NCBI GenBank assembly: GCA_024195265.1
Contig: JAJLRJ010000002.1
Coordinates: 684,888-748,887, forward strand
Length of the DNA: 64,000 nt
Reading direction: 5' to 3'
Source of the DNA: Dendrophyllia cribrosa
Lineage: Eukaryota; Cnidaria; Anthozoa; Scleractinia; Dendrophylliidae
Shown piece by piece: positions 12,501 to 21,178 of this stretch (position 1 is the first letter of the stretch; every line of letters begins with the position of its first letter). A model generated the notes under the pieces. It saw only the letters and a program-made list of their open reading frames with translations. It had not been told where the DNA came from and made no database searches. Position numbers and translations under genes: made by a program.

Positions 12501-15500
12501 CTCCAGAAGGGAAACGTTGGGAACGAAATTGATAAGAACCCACGACAGCATAAATTATTTTTCTGTTTGTTTGACAGCCAATCACAGGGCTTTTAAAAAG
12601 CATAGCCATTGGTCCTTCCACAGTTTTGGTATCCCCTATGACTACAATTCCATAATGCATTACGGGCGCTACCATTTCTCAAAAAATGGCGAACCAACCA
12701 TGGTATCACGTGACCCGAAAATTAAGTGGTTTGGAAGTCGCTACCCAAGCAAGCTGGACATAAAACAGGTTTGTCGTGTTTTTCGATGCCATAAACTCTT
12801 TCTACAGCATAAGCAATATATACGTTATTAGTCAACGAATTTTCACGAGCTGGGGCCCGTTTCTCGAAACTCCCGGTAACTTTTCGGGCCCGAAGCCAAA
12901 TATTGAAATCAAATCTAAAGAATAAAAGCGCAGGTCCTAGCGAACAAACCAGTCCATTTTGTTTTGCCAACTGATATTTTTATCGTATTATCTGCAAAAC
13001 TTTTGAAACCTCAATCTTCAATGAAAATAAAACAGCTTTCCGGGCCCGGTAATTACCGGGTCTTTCGAGAAACGGCCCCCTGGTAGTTTTTGTAACGTGT
13101 ACTACCCTGCATGTTTTAACGATGGTTGTTTTTTGTCATTTTTTGTGAAGTTATTTTATAAAGATCAAACTTAGTGATGAAAGAGGGAAAAGTGTTACTC
13201 CAGAAAGCTGGATTGCTATTTCCACCATATTTAATTTGTAATTTTTTCTTCCATTTTTTTCAGATGAACCTGTTATACTCGTGTCCAGGTAAGACACATT
13301 GGAATCTTTCAAACCACTTTTTACATTCCGTTCGTTTGCAATGTTCATTTCAAAAGATTGAAATTTGTCACTTGCCGAGCAAAACGTTCATTTGAGGCGG
13401 CAAGGGTTTGGTTTGGAGGAACTATCTTACCACCATTGTTCTTTTTGTAGAAATTCCACTTTTTCCATACCACTTCTCTTTCCGATCAACTGCTCCTTCA
13501 TTTCTCAACTGCATCCCGATGAATCAATCACGCGACACAGAGTGGGGAACCAGGTACCTTTGCTACAAACCCGCCTTGAAAAACCTGCATATCACCTGGT
13601 CACCTAACGGGTCAATAAGTGGACAAGATTGTATCAATACCGCCATGCCTTATGAGCGCAGTGCCGAGCTTTGGGCCAACAGTTTCCTTTGTTTACCAAG
13701 TGAAAGTTTATTGAAATTAAGTTGGTCAACATTCGGGCCATTGAGTAGACACGGCTGTCTCCTAATACGAAAGGGAGGACTCAATAGAAATGGTTATTTT
13801 CTTTGTGGACACTCCAAGTATCAAAAAATAGGTGAGGTTGGGTTATACATATTTCAGCTTAAAAAAAATACCGTTTACTCAAATAGAAAAAACACCGTAT
13901 ACCCGGTATATCTTTTTATTCTCCAGTTTGGATTTTTAATACCCTAGCTAGTGGTTTCTCCTGCTTGAAATAGCATTTTTGTTCCTCCGAGAATGCAAAG
14001 TATAGCAATTCCCATGTTGCTTTCATTAACCTGCTTTCCAAAAAAAATCGATCCTTTCCTGCCAAAACCCCCACCCTTTAACTTAATGTGCAAAACATTT
14101 TCGAGCCTGCGGTTGAAATCCTAAAGTAAGACCATTCAAATGAAATTGTGTTCCTGTGTTTGTGTTAATTTTATTATTCTGTTCAATAATATATCTCTTA
14201 TAACTATTGAGTCTAGTATCTACCAACTCTCATGTTTGGCCATCCAAATAAAGGCTTTAACCCTGACGACTGACACAAGATAATACGACTGATTCTATTT
14301 CGCTAGATGGCGGTTGGTCCAAATGGTCCTTGTGGCGCCCCTGTAACCAGCAGTGTGGAGGTGGATACAGAATTCGGATGCGATCATGTGACTCACCAGT
14401 GCCCAAATATGGCGGAGCCTCATGCAGAGGAAATTATTACGAAACAGTGTCGTGTAACACCGTTCGGTGTAGTCACGGTAAACTGACATTTTAGATGGAT
14501 GTTACTTTCCTTTGTGGGTTTGTCGGCGGTAACAAAACGCTTTGACTATAGGGAGTTGTGCGACGACATTAGAATAGTTGCGTGTAAGTGTTTTCTGATG
14601 CTGCCTCGTCAATCTACATTGAATCCATAAGGTGATTACAACATAAACTAAGTATTCTTCTCCACAAAGGCGGTCCAAAGGTGGTCCATCTATATGATGA
14701 ATGAAGGGCTTAAAATCGAGACGGAATGTGGAATATTTATATGATTTATAATAGCCCTACAAGGGATGAAAATACAATGGTAGAACGGCATGTGCTGACT
14801 TTAGTACGGGGGAGCATTAGAAATTTAAATCGTGCTAATCGGAATGAGGGTTTATAGTTGGGGCAGGAACAAAATTTTTGTGAAACGGGGATGAAAAGCC
14901 TTTTTTGGATGTATTTAAGATAAAACTTCTTTCTTTCACAGAATTTCCTTCATGGCCACATGATTTCACGTTTATGTTTCTAAGTTTTACTCCGAAGCGA
15001 AAGCAGTGCATCAGGATATACGAAAGATACCAATACTTCTACTGGGCACGCGCAAAGCTCTGCTGGGCGAGCACCAAGAGATACATTGACCTCCGTTGGT
15101 CAGACAATGGCAATATACCATTCATGCGCTGTACAAAGATCACACAGCAAAGCGGGAGGTACCAAACTGGTGGCTGGCAAAACAATTACCTGTGTATTGA
15201 AAAAGTGGCACCTTATGTGTGAGTATGCCACAGAGTGGAGGAAAGGAAGACTGTGGGTCTTACGTAAGGAGGGGAAGGGATGGTACTTCTCTTGACCCAT
15301 GCTATTTTATTTTATACTCACTACCGGCTGGAGGCGCGGTGGTGTAGTGGTTAGCGCATAAAACTAAAGATCTGAAGGTTCTGGCCTCTGCCGTTTTGTT
15401 GTTTCCTTAGACAAGAAACTTTGCCCCACATTGTCTCCCTCAACCCAGGTGTATAAATGGGCGCCGGCGACATAATGCTGGGGGTAACCCCAAGATGGAC

Positions 15501-17374
15501 TGGCATCCCGTCCATGAACGAGTAGCAATAATCCTAGTTACCACAGACACACAGAAACCTGTTTCTCGAGTGCGACTTTACACTGCCGGTTAGCACTATA
15601 TGCACGTCATTTCTCGTTTCTGCAGTGCTCTGGTGCATTTCTACGAGTTTTCCGGAGATAGCCAAAATTTGTAAATTTTAATTCTGGAAGAGTCACTTCG
15701 TACTTTGTTGATTTCTTGATTATTTGATTATTTCTCTAGTAGTTAATAATGACTTCTTTGAGAGTCAACTATAGTTTACAGGTCTACGAACTGTTTATAA
15801 CTGAATTGTTTTTTCTTTTATGGGGTAAATAACTAGCCAAATATAAAGTCAATAATTCCGCAATTTAGCGAGACACGTGATCAGATACTGAGAAAACTCA
15901 TGATTTCTTTTGCTTCACCGAAGTACAGACACATGAACATTAAGACAGACTTCAAAGGAACAAACTACCACAAGTAATTTGCGTTCGTTATGTTTCATTT
16001 TCAGCTTTAAATGGTCAACAAATGGAACCATTAAAGGCTTGGAGTGTATACATTGGCAAAATGAAGCGTTTTCTCACCAAAACCTTTGGCAAAACAACTA
16101 CCTGTGCGCAAGCGAATACCCTACACCAACACGCTGTAAGTTAGTTTCTTTGGTAGAATAGTTACCTGTGTGTAAACGAATACCCTCCTCCAACACGCTG
16201 TAAGTTAGTTTCTTTAGCAGAATAGTTACCTGTGTGTAAACGAATACCCTCCACCAACATGCTGTAAGTTAGTTTCTTTAGTAGAATAATTACCTGTGCG
16301 CAAGCAATATAACAATATAATATAACAAACACCAGTTAAAACCAGTATTCGTGAACATTCCTAGAGACAATCATATCACTTTCACTTCAACGTTTACATT
16401 GTCAAATCAAAGCCATTGAGTAATTTCAATGAGAGGCTTTTGTTTCTTAAAACTTCGCAAAAGGAGAATTTTTGAACAGCTGGATGCTATCGGAAGTAAA
16501 ACAGTTAAGCCAGTCTAACATAAGTTGATCTCTTTTCTTTCAGCGTCATCTACAGGCTGTTATCCAGAGTGGCACTCGTTCTTCGTAAACAGGGTTCCAT
16601 ATTGTTACCTTCCTTCCAGTAACAAATATCAAACGTGGAACGAAGCGCAGAACTTCTGCGAGGGAAAGAATTCAACACTTGTCAGCGTCACAAGCAAAGA
16701 GGAACAAGATTTTATCAAAAGCATAATCACGAACAATGTTTGGATTGGATTTCACAAGAAACGGGATTGGGAATGGACGGACGGGTACGATGAACATTTT
16801 CCTTATGCGCACTTAAGCCAATGTCGTAACCAGTTGTTGCAGTAACCCATATAAAGTTAGAAATCACTGCTATATACCCCAGAGAGCCCCAGAGAGAGCT
16901 ACGAGAGAGAGCTACGAAGTTCATCATTGAAACCAAATTTATGACTTTGTCTTAATTAAACAACGGTAACTGTCGTAAAGTGCTTCTCGATCCCTGTTCT
17001 GGGAGAGCAGGGGTGGTTTAGTGGTGAGAGCACTCGCCTCCCACCAATGTGGCCCGGGTTCGATTCCCGGCGCGGCGTCATATGTGGGTTGAGTTTGTTG
17101 TTGGTTCTCTCCTTGCTCCGAGAGGTTTTTCTCCGGGTACTCCGGTTTTCTCCTCTCCTCAAAAATCAACACTTCCAAATTCCAATTAGATCTGGAAAGT
17201 GTCCATAATTAGTACTCGCGTACTAAATACTTTGACACTTAAATAAATTGATTTGATTTGATTTTGATTTTCTTTAAATGGTTTCACTGGATTTTTTCCG
17301 AGTCTCGTAAATGATTAGGCAACCATGCGCAGGCGATGGTATATCCATGCAGCCTGCGCAATGTAAATACCTAA

Positions 17375-17406
<32 letters not shown>

Positions 17407-18929
17407 AGATGCAGAGAGCGAAATCTGAGAGGAAAAGTCCCAATTTTCATATTTACATCTACATCTGATTAATCCCGAGAAGCTATGTATATATTAAGTA
17501 TAAAGTTATTTTAGAAATAGAAAATTGTTTTCGGGAACACTGACTGATTCCCTTATAAAATAGATGGACAGGGGTTATGCTTGTCAATTCTTCTAAAAGC
17601 CCTTTTTTGCGACCCTTATCGAATTTTTTAGGGATTCCAATTTTCTGTAAAGCCTGGTCTCCACATGATCGTCCCGATCATCCGGATCATCCCAGTCGTT
17701 TTAAAATACAGTCAACTCTCTCTTAACGGACACTTCTATAAGACGGACACTGGTGTTGGTCCCTGCCGTTTTTCAGTCATTTTACTGTAACTGAACTCTC
17801 TATAAGTCGAATACCTCTCTAAGACGGACAACGGACATTTTAAAACCGTCAAACCCAGAATTCGTTGCTCTCTGTGTTCGAAAATGGCGGCAACATCGTG
17901 TGAGCTGAACTCTTTACTATTTATGGAGGAGGTTAAAAAGAATGAGTGCCTTTACAACAAATTTTGTAAAAAATACAAAAAACAAGTAGACTAGACTGAA
18001 TTGTTGGCGAAAGATAAGGGGAAAATTCGACATTAACGCGGCCGCAGCGGAAAAGCCTACAAAAATATTGCAATGCATACGACCAATGTCTGAAAAAGAG
18101 GTTGCTCTTCAATTAAAGTCCGCTATTTTGTTCGCGAATCTCGCGCCAAAAGTCTATTATCGGACCCAGGAATTTTGCTGGCGGCCGAAGTGATTATATG
18201 GGAACCAGCGATCGTCCCGGTCGCCCCGATCGTCTCGATTGTTTTTCAAACGATCGGGACGATCATATGGAAACCAGGCTTAAGACGTAGTTCCTGTACG
18301 TTATATCTTTTCCGCTTTTTAAACATTTTGACGGGAGTAATCTTCAGGCATCCTCGGCGGTACCAAACCTCCGCTTATCATTATCTTGTTCTGGTTTGAT
18401 CAGGAGCCATGTGACGTACCTCAATTGGAACCGCGGTGAACCCAACAACGGCGGCCGTTCTAACGTGATTGAAGAGTGCGTCATGCAAAGCCAAACAAGT
18501 GGAAAATGGAATGACTTCCCATGTGATACGAAATTTAACTTTATATGCAAAGCAAAAGGAGGTCAGTTAAGAAACAATTCTTCTTTTCAACATTATACCA
18601 GTTAATACGATGTCAGCAAAAGATCTAGATTTTAGTCTCTTGATACCAGTTCATGTGATACCGGTTTTGTGTAGGCCGTTAGTCAGTTCATTAAGTCAGA
18701 ACGAGGTACTCCTCTTGATTAGGTACATTGTTACAAATTTAAAATAGCAAGGAAAAATCACATAAAAGCTAAATACAGAGAACCTTTGTTTAGGTAGGCC
18801 GCACACCCCCACCATACCTATATCGGTCGATGATTTGAATTTTGGTTGCAGCTCTCATCGTTTCCATCCAGTTGTTTTAATGGATGACCCACTAGTTTGA
18901 ACACTTAACAAAAATGCTGGGGAAACGGT

Positions 18930-18960
<31 letters not shown>

Positions 18961-19118
18961 GACGACGGGGTAACCTTGTACTGATCTGGTATCCTTTTGG
19001 GGTGGTTACGCTCCTTGTCGCTTCATGTTACAGCTTGAAGCTTGAAGCTTGGTCTAATGATGAGCCCGCAGTAACTGATTGTTCTCACTGTTGCCATTTT
19101 TGTCTTTCAGCTTTGTAA
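375..19118 (+). CDS. Astacin metalloprotease - TSP1 - C-type lectin multidomain protein (5' partial)
   Basis: Spliced gene whose beginning is left of the window. Exons inferred from AG/GT borders and matching phases are 375-553, 12578-12768, 13264-13288, 13451-13831, 14307-14477, 14942-15218, 16005-16135, 16544-16784, 18404-18561 and 19111-19118 (stop), giving about 586 residues. In order they encode an astacin catalytic domain, a Cys/Trp-rich module pair, one thrombospondin type-1 repeat, two more modules and a C-type lectin domain ending in K-G-A-L. Astacins are zinc endopeptidases of the secretory pathway; TSP1 and lectin domains normally bind matrix, proteins or glycans, so a secreted protease tethered to a glycan or matrix target is inferred. 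Signal peptide and propeptide are not in the window. No frameshift or stop was seen in the exons. The exact joining of the 25-nt exon is the least certain step, but its product fits an astacin C-terminus. Confidence 0.85.
1257..1768 (+). pseudogene. LTR-retrotransposon gag fragment
   Basis: An open stretch broken by one TAG (about 1586) encodes a retrotransposon gag-like segment. It reads [14 protein letters not shown] before the stop and [13 protein letters not shown] plus [14 protein letters not shown] after it, a pattern familiar from Ty3-type elements in marine invertebrates. The stop sits where Trp is usual, so it looks like a point mutation. No protease or RT follows, so this is a dead 5' fragment inside the large astacin intron. 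The AATAAA-containing stretch near 1026 may be LTR, but I could not delimit one. Confidence 0.6.
2097..2167. repeat. Small inverted repeat (fold-back)
   Basis: The left arm GTACAATTCAGGGGTAATC is answered by GATTATTCCCTGAATTGTAC about 33 bases later. This is a short palindromic repeat of MITE type; family unknown. Confidence 0.55.
3541..4071. repeat. Interspersed repeat with 15-bp tandem array, copy 1
   Basis: About 530 bp containing a tandem array of a 15-bp unit (GGATTTGTAAAACAT, about 3582-3705) followed by unique sequence. The whole block recurs in reverse orientation at 10137-10668. Because the unit is a multiple of three, it produces long spurious peptide repeats in both strands; these are not genes. 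Confidence 0.8.
4071..5112. mobile_element. Non-autonomous DNA transposon with long inverted arms
   Basis: The left arm (4071-4300) starts CAGGGCTCGAG and is matched in reverse by 4575-4635 and 4970-5112, ending CTCGAGCCCTG. Arm identity is high over about 165 outer and 50 inner bases. The right arm is interrupted by another repeat (4636-4960). Flanks are TTAA on the left and TTAC on the right, so a TTAA target site is possible but imperfect. No coding sequence inside. Confidence 0.65.
4636..4960. repeat. GGGTACTCCC/ATATAGGTATGTG repeat family, copy 1 (nested)
   Basis: Ends carry ATATAGGTATGTGCCGC and its inverse around a body with repeated 'gatagggta' words. It sits inside the right arm of the element at 4071-5112, so it inserted later. 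Related copies are at 5945-6402 and 52494-52932. Confidence 0.65.
5120..5331. mobile_element. MITE-like element with about 65-bp inverted arms
   Basis: The left arm, from about 5121 (GCTACTGTTACGGGGGCCAC) through AGTTAACCAATCACAAAGCA, is mirrored at the right end (about 5265-5331). No ORF. Lies in the astacin intron. Confidence 0.65.
5390..5660. repeat. Interspersed repeat fragment, copy 1
   Basis: Words such as AGGTGAAAGGTCGGAAGCA, TTTTAGCAATTCTCAAAAA and TTTTCTCCGCTAAACACA recur in the same order at about 9000-9150 and 9806-9885. It appears to be a shortened copy of a longer repeat occupying 9000-9890. Confidence 0.55.
5945..6402. repeat. Poly(G)/poly(C)-bounded repeat, copy 2
   Basis: Starts with a G-run and TACTCCCATATATGAGC, runs through repeated 'gggata/tagggta' words and ends GCAAAGTACCCC in a C-run of about 22. 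The same unit lies reversed at 52494-52932. Homopolymer G/C runs at both ends distinguish the family. Confidence 0.7.
6620..9000 (-). pseudogene. Decayed LINE reverse transcriptase, split by a transposon
   Basis: On the minus strand, pieces of an L1/Tx1-type RT can be read. The upstream piece (about 8990-8893) leads into 7640-7500, with [12 protein letters not shown] and F-Y-A-K-F-W-D. Then follow [14 protein letters not shown] and [11 protein letters not shown] near 7360-7230, and [11 protein letters not shown] near 7080. The catalytic Asp-Asp box reads A-D-N instead of A-D-D, and the region before it carries an internal deletion, frameshifts and stops, so the element is dead. A piggyBac-like element (7643-8889) sits in the middle. 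Confidence 0.75.
7643..8889. mobile_element. piggyBac-like non-autonomous element, TTAA target site
   Basis: Terminal inverted repeats are CCCTATCCAGACCGGG at the left and CCCGGTCTGGATAGGG at the right, each bordered by TTAA. TIRs starting CCC and TTAA duplications are hallmarks of the piggyBac superfamily. Sub-terminal G- and C-runs follow. The 1.25-kb interior has no coding sequence but holds a cluster of TGACGTCA-type sites. Removing it with one TTAA restores the reading frame of the LINE remnant around it, which confirms the borders. Confidence 0.8.
9000..10130. repeat. Interspersed repeat region in the astacin intron
   Basis: 9000-9150 and 9806-9885 match the fragment at 5390-5660. A GC-rich segment (9890-10130) with CGCG-rich words follows and ends in a GGGCCTTCGGCCC hairpin. 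No gene was found. The unknown body between may be one long non-coding transposon. Confidence 0.45.
10137..10668. repeat. Interspersed repeat with 15-bp tandem array, copy 2 (inverted)
   Basis: Reverse-complement copy of 3541-4071. It has the same unique segment (for example GTGCAGGCCCGTCAACAC) and the same 15-bp array, here reading ATGTTTTACAAATCC (about 10455-10615). The two copies face each other about 6 kb apart. Confidence 0.8.
11227..11356. repeat. Perfect 44-bp hairpin next to a minisatellite
   Basis: TACCTATCGGTAAGTGCCAA onward (11229-11272) is repeated exactly in reverse at about 11310-11354, with a loop of about 40 bases. The right arm ends 15 bases before the hexamer array starts. 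Confidence 0.8.
11370..12147. repeat. TTGGTA/TTGGTG hexamer array (about 780 bp)
   Basis: About 130 hexamers TTGGTR with occasional TCGGTR make an uninterrupted array. Since six is a multiple of three and the unit lacks stops, several frames stay open for 250-330 codons (Val-Gly/Ile-Gly, Leu-Val, Tyr-Gln/His-Gln). These are artefacts. The array lies in the astacin intron. Confidence 0.95.
12288..12470. repeat. Fold-back element
   Basis: The arm from about 12293 (TTGTATATGTTGTGGTTTAA) is mirrored at about 12408-12468 (ending CCACAACATATACAA), with an inner copy of CTCAGA/TCTGAG. Palindromic MITE-like DNA just before the Met-turn exon. Confidence 0.65.
12578..13288 (+). CDS. Exons: Met-turn half of the astacin domain plus 25-nt microexon
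   Basis: Exon 12578-12768 follows a ttgacag acceptor and encodes the C-terminal half of an astacin domain. It includes the Met-turn S-I-M-H-Y (12649-12663), whose Tyr is the fifth zinc ligand of the family, and ends D-I-K-Q. A 25-nt exon, 13264-13288, then supplies M-N-L-L-Y-S-C-P, which fits the usual end of the fold (D-I-x-x-x-N-x-x-Y-x-C-P) with the closing Cys. Phases 1 to 0 to 1 are consistent. Together with the zinc-motif exon, all recognised catalytic residues are present, so an active enzyme is expected. Confidence 0.85.
12850..13083. mobile_element. MITE with GGGGCCCGTTTCTCGAAA termini
   Basis: The left end GGGGCCCGTTTCTCGAAA and the right end TTTCGAGAAACGGCCCCC form terminal inverted repeats. 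Inner GGGCCCG words continue the palindrome. Non-coding, in the intron before the 25-nt exon. Confidence 0.65.
13451..13831 (+). CDS. Exon: two copies of an unrecognised Cys/Trp module
   Basis: Large 381-nt exon between tttgtag and GTGAGG borders, in phase with both neighbours. The translation carries two related units. One has [14 protein letters not shown] followed by W-A-N-S-F-L-C; a second, diverged unit has [14 protein letters not shown] and G-Y-F-L-C. Each unit is a W-S-x-x-G stretch, a Cys, about 15-20 residues, then a Leu-Cys end. I do not recognise a named domain. It lies directly after the protease domain, where astacins commonly carry accessory binding modules, so a binding role is only inference. 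Confidence 0.7.
14307..14477 (+). CDS. Exon: thrombospondin type-1 repeat
   Basis: A single exon of symmetric phase 1 (cgctag acceptor, GTAAAC donor) encodes one complete TSP1 repeat. It has the tryptophan ladder WSKWSLW, the C-x-x-x-C-G-G-G core, alternating Arg residues (Y-R-I-R-M-R-S-C) and six cysteines in total, ending V-R-C. Symmetric phase-1 TSP1 exons are typical of shuffled extracellular modules. Trp residues in the WxxW context are possible C-mannosylation sites by family knowledge. Confidence 0.9.
14942..16135 (+). CDS. Exons: two further copies of the Cys/Trp module
   Basis: Exons 14942-15218 and 16005-16135 join in phase 2. The first contains [14 protein letters not shown] and ends [10 protein letters not shown]; the second contains [14 protein letters not shown] and ends [10 protein letters not shown]. 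These are the two cleanest copies of the module also seen before the TSP1 repeat. The second exon is followed at once by a tandem duplication of its own 3' end, including the splice donor (see the tandem repeat at 16136-16310). Confidence 0.75.
15327..15560 (+). mobile_element. tRNA-derived SINE-like element
   Basis: The head GCGCGGTGGTGTAGTGGTTA resembles a tRNA D-arm/A box, and a degenerate B box lies near 15378. The tail has ATGGACTGGCATCCCGTCC, which is common at LINE-mobilised SINE tails. Lies between two module exons of the astacin gene. Confidence 0.55.
16136..16310 (+). repeat. 64-bp tandem duplication of an exon end with its splice donor
   Basis: The last bases of exon 16005-16135 plus the following intron (ACCTGTGTGTAAACGAATAC ... 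CACGCTGTAAGTTAG) recur with 64-bp spacing. CTGTAAGTTAG donors therefore sit at 16136, 16200 and 16264. Using a downstream donor would meet an in-frame TAG shortly after 16135. Confidence 0.85.
16544..18561 (+). CDS. Exons: C-type lectin domain
   Basis: Two exons, 16544-16784 and 18404-18561, join in phase 2 to make a C-type lectin-like domain. The first half has the starting Cys-Y-P-E-W, the A-x-x-F-C helix and W-I-G-F. The second half has the calcium-site loop E-P-N in G-E-P-N-N-G-G, then K-W-N-D-F-P-C, and ends F-I-C-K. EPN plus WND is the classical calcium-dependent, mannose-type pattern, so sugar binding is predicted. The intron between the halves carries a SINE (17003-17270) and a PIF/Harbinger-like element (17651-18280). 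Confidence 0.88.
17003..17270 (+). mobile_element. tRNA-derived SINE, copy 1
   Basis: An A box (TGGTTTAGTGG) and a perfect B box (GGTTCGATTCC) lie about 35 bases apart, as in Pol III tRNA promoters. A body follows with TTGAGTTTGTTGTTGG and a TTGATTTGATTTGATTTT-like tail. A second copy lies at 58113-58335. It lacks a full cloverleaf, so it is a SINE rather than a tRNA gene. Confidence 0.75.
17651..18280. mobile_element. PIF/Harbinger-like element with MADF remnant
   Basis: The ends AGCCTGGTCTCCACATGATC (left) and GATCATATGGAAACCAGGCT (right) form about 30-bp inverted repeats flanked by TAA on both sides, a 3-bp TWA target typical of PIF/Harbinger. Inside, 17884-17994 starts at ATG and reads [17 protein letters not shown], the start of a MADF/Myb-like domain as in Harbinger accessory proteins, then hits TAG. 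A pogo-type piece (about 17707-17850) is nested inside. It lies in the intron splitting the lectin domain. Confidence 0.75.
18929..18959. repeat. Poly(G) run of about 30 bases
   Basis: Near-uninterrupted guanine run in the last intron of the astacin gene. It may form a quadruplex, and its length is probably unreliable in assemblies. Confidence 0.9.
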
Positions 19119-19350
19119 TATTCTATTTTCAACATGGCTGCTGGAAGAGAAGACACCGGGTGAACAAGACTGTTAATATGTCAACACGGATACCTACAAA
19201 CGCTAAACAACCACAAAAGAATTTTATGTTATAATCAAACGTGACAAAACCACGATTCATGGTCTACAAGTTGGAATATTTGTAAGGAAGTTCATTGTTA
19301 ATTATTTTGTGTACATATTAAGAAATTCTTTTACAAATAAACATGTCAAT
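19111..19350 (+). other. Last exon, stop codon and 3' UTR of the astacin/lectin gene
   Basis: A strong acceptor (tgtctttcag) at 19101-19110 is followed by two codons and TAA (19116-19118). A canonical AATAAA lies at 19336-19341, so the 3' UTR probably ends soon after 19350. If this intron were retained, the protein would instead end about 14 residues after the lectin exon. Confidence 0.6.
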
Positions 19351-20129
19351 CACTTATTAAAATTAATTAAATGCACCATTGACATGACAAATATATATTA
19401 AATACTTATTTCTAAAAATATCACGAATGTAACATCTGTTCCTATTTTTTTCTTAAAAACGAATTTTGAACAAATACCTAAACTTAAATTAACTCAGAAT
19501 TCTAATAACCCAAACCTATATCCAACAATTACGTTAATTTTTTTTCCTTTTTCCCTAAAACATCTATTTAAGTTGTAGGAACTTGGTAAATATTTCTTAA
19601 TTGTTTTACTAATTGTTGGCAATCAGTTTTTTTACTTCAAAAAGTGCCAAAACAAGTTTGATTGTCTTTTGTTTGAAATGCTACTAATTATTGAACTGAG
19701 ACCTGAATATTCAATAAGACTTCATTCACCCTAAGCTATAATTTTTAGTCAATTATTTTGCTAATCGTAAGTGATCATGAACACTGACATATATACGTAA
19801 GGACAATTCAACCATTTATTGAACGTGATAATGGCGTCATGAAGACATCGAAACGTCATTCCATTTTGTCATTAGTTTTTGCAGTTGTATGTTATGGTTT
19901 TTTTTATCTTCTTATCAAAAATTACAAAATTTAAGTACTGAGTTTTTAAGTTTGTAGCTGATCTCCAAAAAGTGATATTACAAGCAAAAGAAGCTTAATG
20001 TAATAAATAGCCATTAGATCTATTTGCTGAGTGATTTGCTACGAATTGTCATTTGTGGACACGAGTTCTAACTTGCACAAAGGTCACGGATCAGTGTCGG
20101 ATCCCGACTTCATCGTAAGGTTAGGGTTG

Positions 20130-20170
20130 GAGGATGGGAGGGGAGGGGAGGGGAGGGGAGGAGGCACCGA
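20130..20170. repeat. GGGGA microsatellite
   Basis: GGGAGGGGAGGGGAGGGGAG-type pentamer run in intergenic DNA. Confidence 0.8.
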
Positions 20171-20405
20171 ATGAAGGGGGGAGGAGTGACAATGTTAGAG
20201 ACCGAAAAACATTTTCGCCCCTTCAGGTCGTATTGTTTGGTAAGATAAAGGAGGGCGTGCTCCTCCCCTAAGTCTACCACTGCGGATTACTAAATAAAAA
20301 ACTTAAATACCCTGCATTCAGCAACCTTTAAAAGGGTGGCTAGCAACTAAGCCCATTCACCCAAAGGGCTGTGTATCCCTTCCAATCCAATACAAGAATC
20401 GCCAA

Positions 20406-20900
20406 ATGAGTATCTTTCAGACTGACCCCGTTTCACGGGTGTATCAAGATCGTTTTAGTGACAAATCAGGGAAACTTCCAAACAAAGTACCAGTGCTGCC
20501 AGTTGTACACCCTCCCAGGAAAATCCCAGTTGCTATGCTTGAACCGGCACGAGAAAAGCTCAAGGAAATAGAAGATGTATTATTTTGAAAGAGGAGGAGC
20601 ATACGTCTTAGGCCTCATCCTTGCGAGTCATTGACAAAAGGAAAGTGAGCGATAAAGGAAAGAAAGATCCACCATCAAAGAATGATGTTCGAATTTGCGT
20701 TGACCCAAGAGACCTTAACAAGGCACTGAAACGACCCCATTATCATCCAATGGTTACTGTAGAAGAAGTTGCGAACCGACGTTTAGACGCCAAATGGTTC
20801 ACATCCCTTGATGCATTGAGTAGATACTGGCAACTCCCAGTAGATGACGCAATTGCAACATCCAAAACAATATTCGGACATAATATGACAGCAATGCATG
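20406..20900 (+). pseudogene. Ty3-type retrotransposon protease/RT junction fragment
   Basis: Two consecutive reading frames, offset by a frameshift near 20588, encode the start of a Ty3-type reverse transcriptase. The first has P-P-R-K-I-P-V-A and a Leu/Glu-rich helix; the second has D-V-R-I-C-V-D-P-R-D-L-N-K-A-L-K-R and T-S-L-D-A-L-S-R-Y-W-Q-L-P. The piece stops before the YxDD box, so it is a truncated, inactive relic. No LTRs were seen nearby. Confidence 0.8.
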
Positions 20901-21178
20901 ATGGAAAGAACATACAGAATATAGTCCAAAAAACACTTTGATATTCAATATATTTAAAGACCAGAAAACGCAGGTGTCGATAATCTGTTTTTCGTGACTG
21001 TTTTTGTTCCTGCGAACAATTGACAAATCATTTCCGTCCATTTAACCTAATAGTTAATAGTCTGATAGAGACCGCAATGAAATGGATTTTGAGTTGGCTA
21101 GAATAGAGGGAGTATTTAACGAAGAAATTAAAGTTGAAGATCCCAATCATGAGGATCTAGACTAATATAGATGGATGC

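Larger units (their letters stand above)
554..12577. other. 12-kb intron inside the astacin catalytic domain
   Basis: Separates the zinc-motif exon from the Met-turn exon. Contents are listed separately (gag relic, paired inverted repeat, long-TIR element, LINE with piggyBac-like insertion, hexamer array). 554-1250, 2170-3540, 5660-5940 (degenerate TAGTCATTTCCGGT words) and 10670-11220 hold nothing I can assign. Confidence 0.7.

Noticed and set aside
17003..17075. tRNA gene
   Set aside because: Only the A and B boxes are tRNA-like; acceptor and anticodon stems do not form, and a SINE body and second copy (58113) exist.
16939..17178. Minus-strand frames of 68-79 codons
   Set aside because: They are antisense readings of the SINE; similar frames appear at the other copy (57970-58339).
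19830..19870. Hammerhead-like ATGAAGA...GAAACGTC near 19838
   Set aside because: There is no room for stem II between the boxes, and the first core base is wrong.
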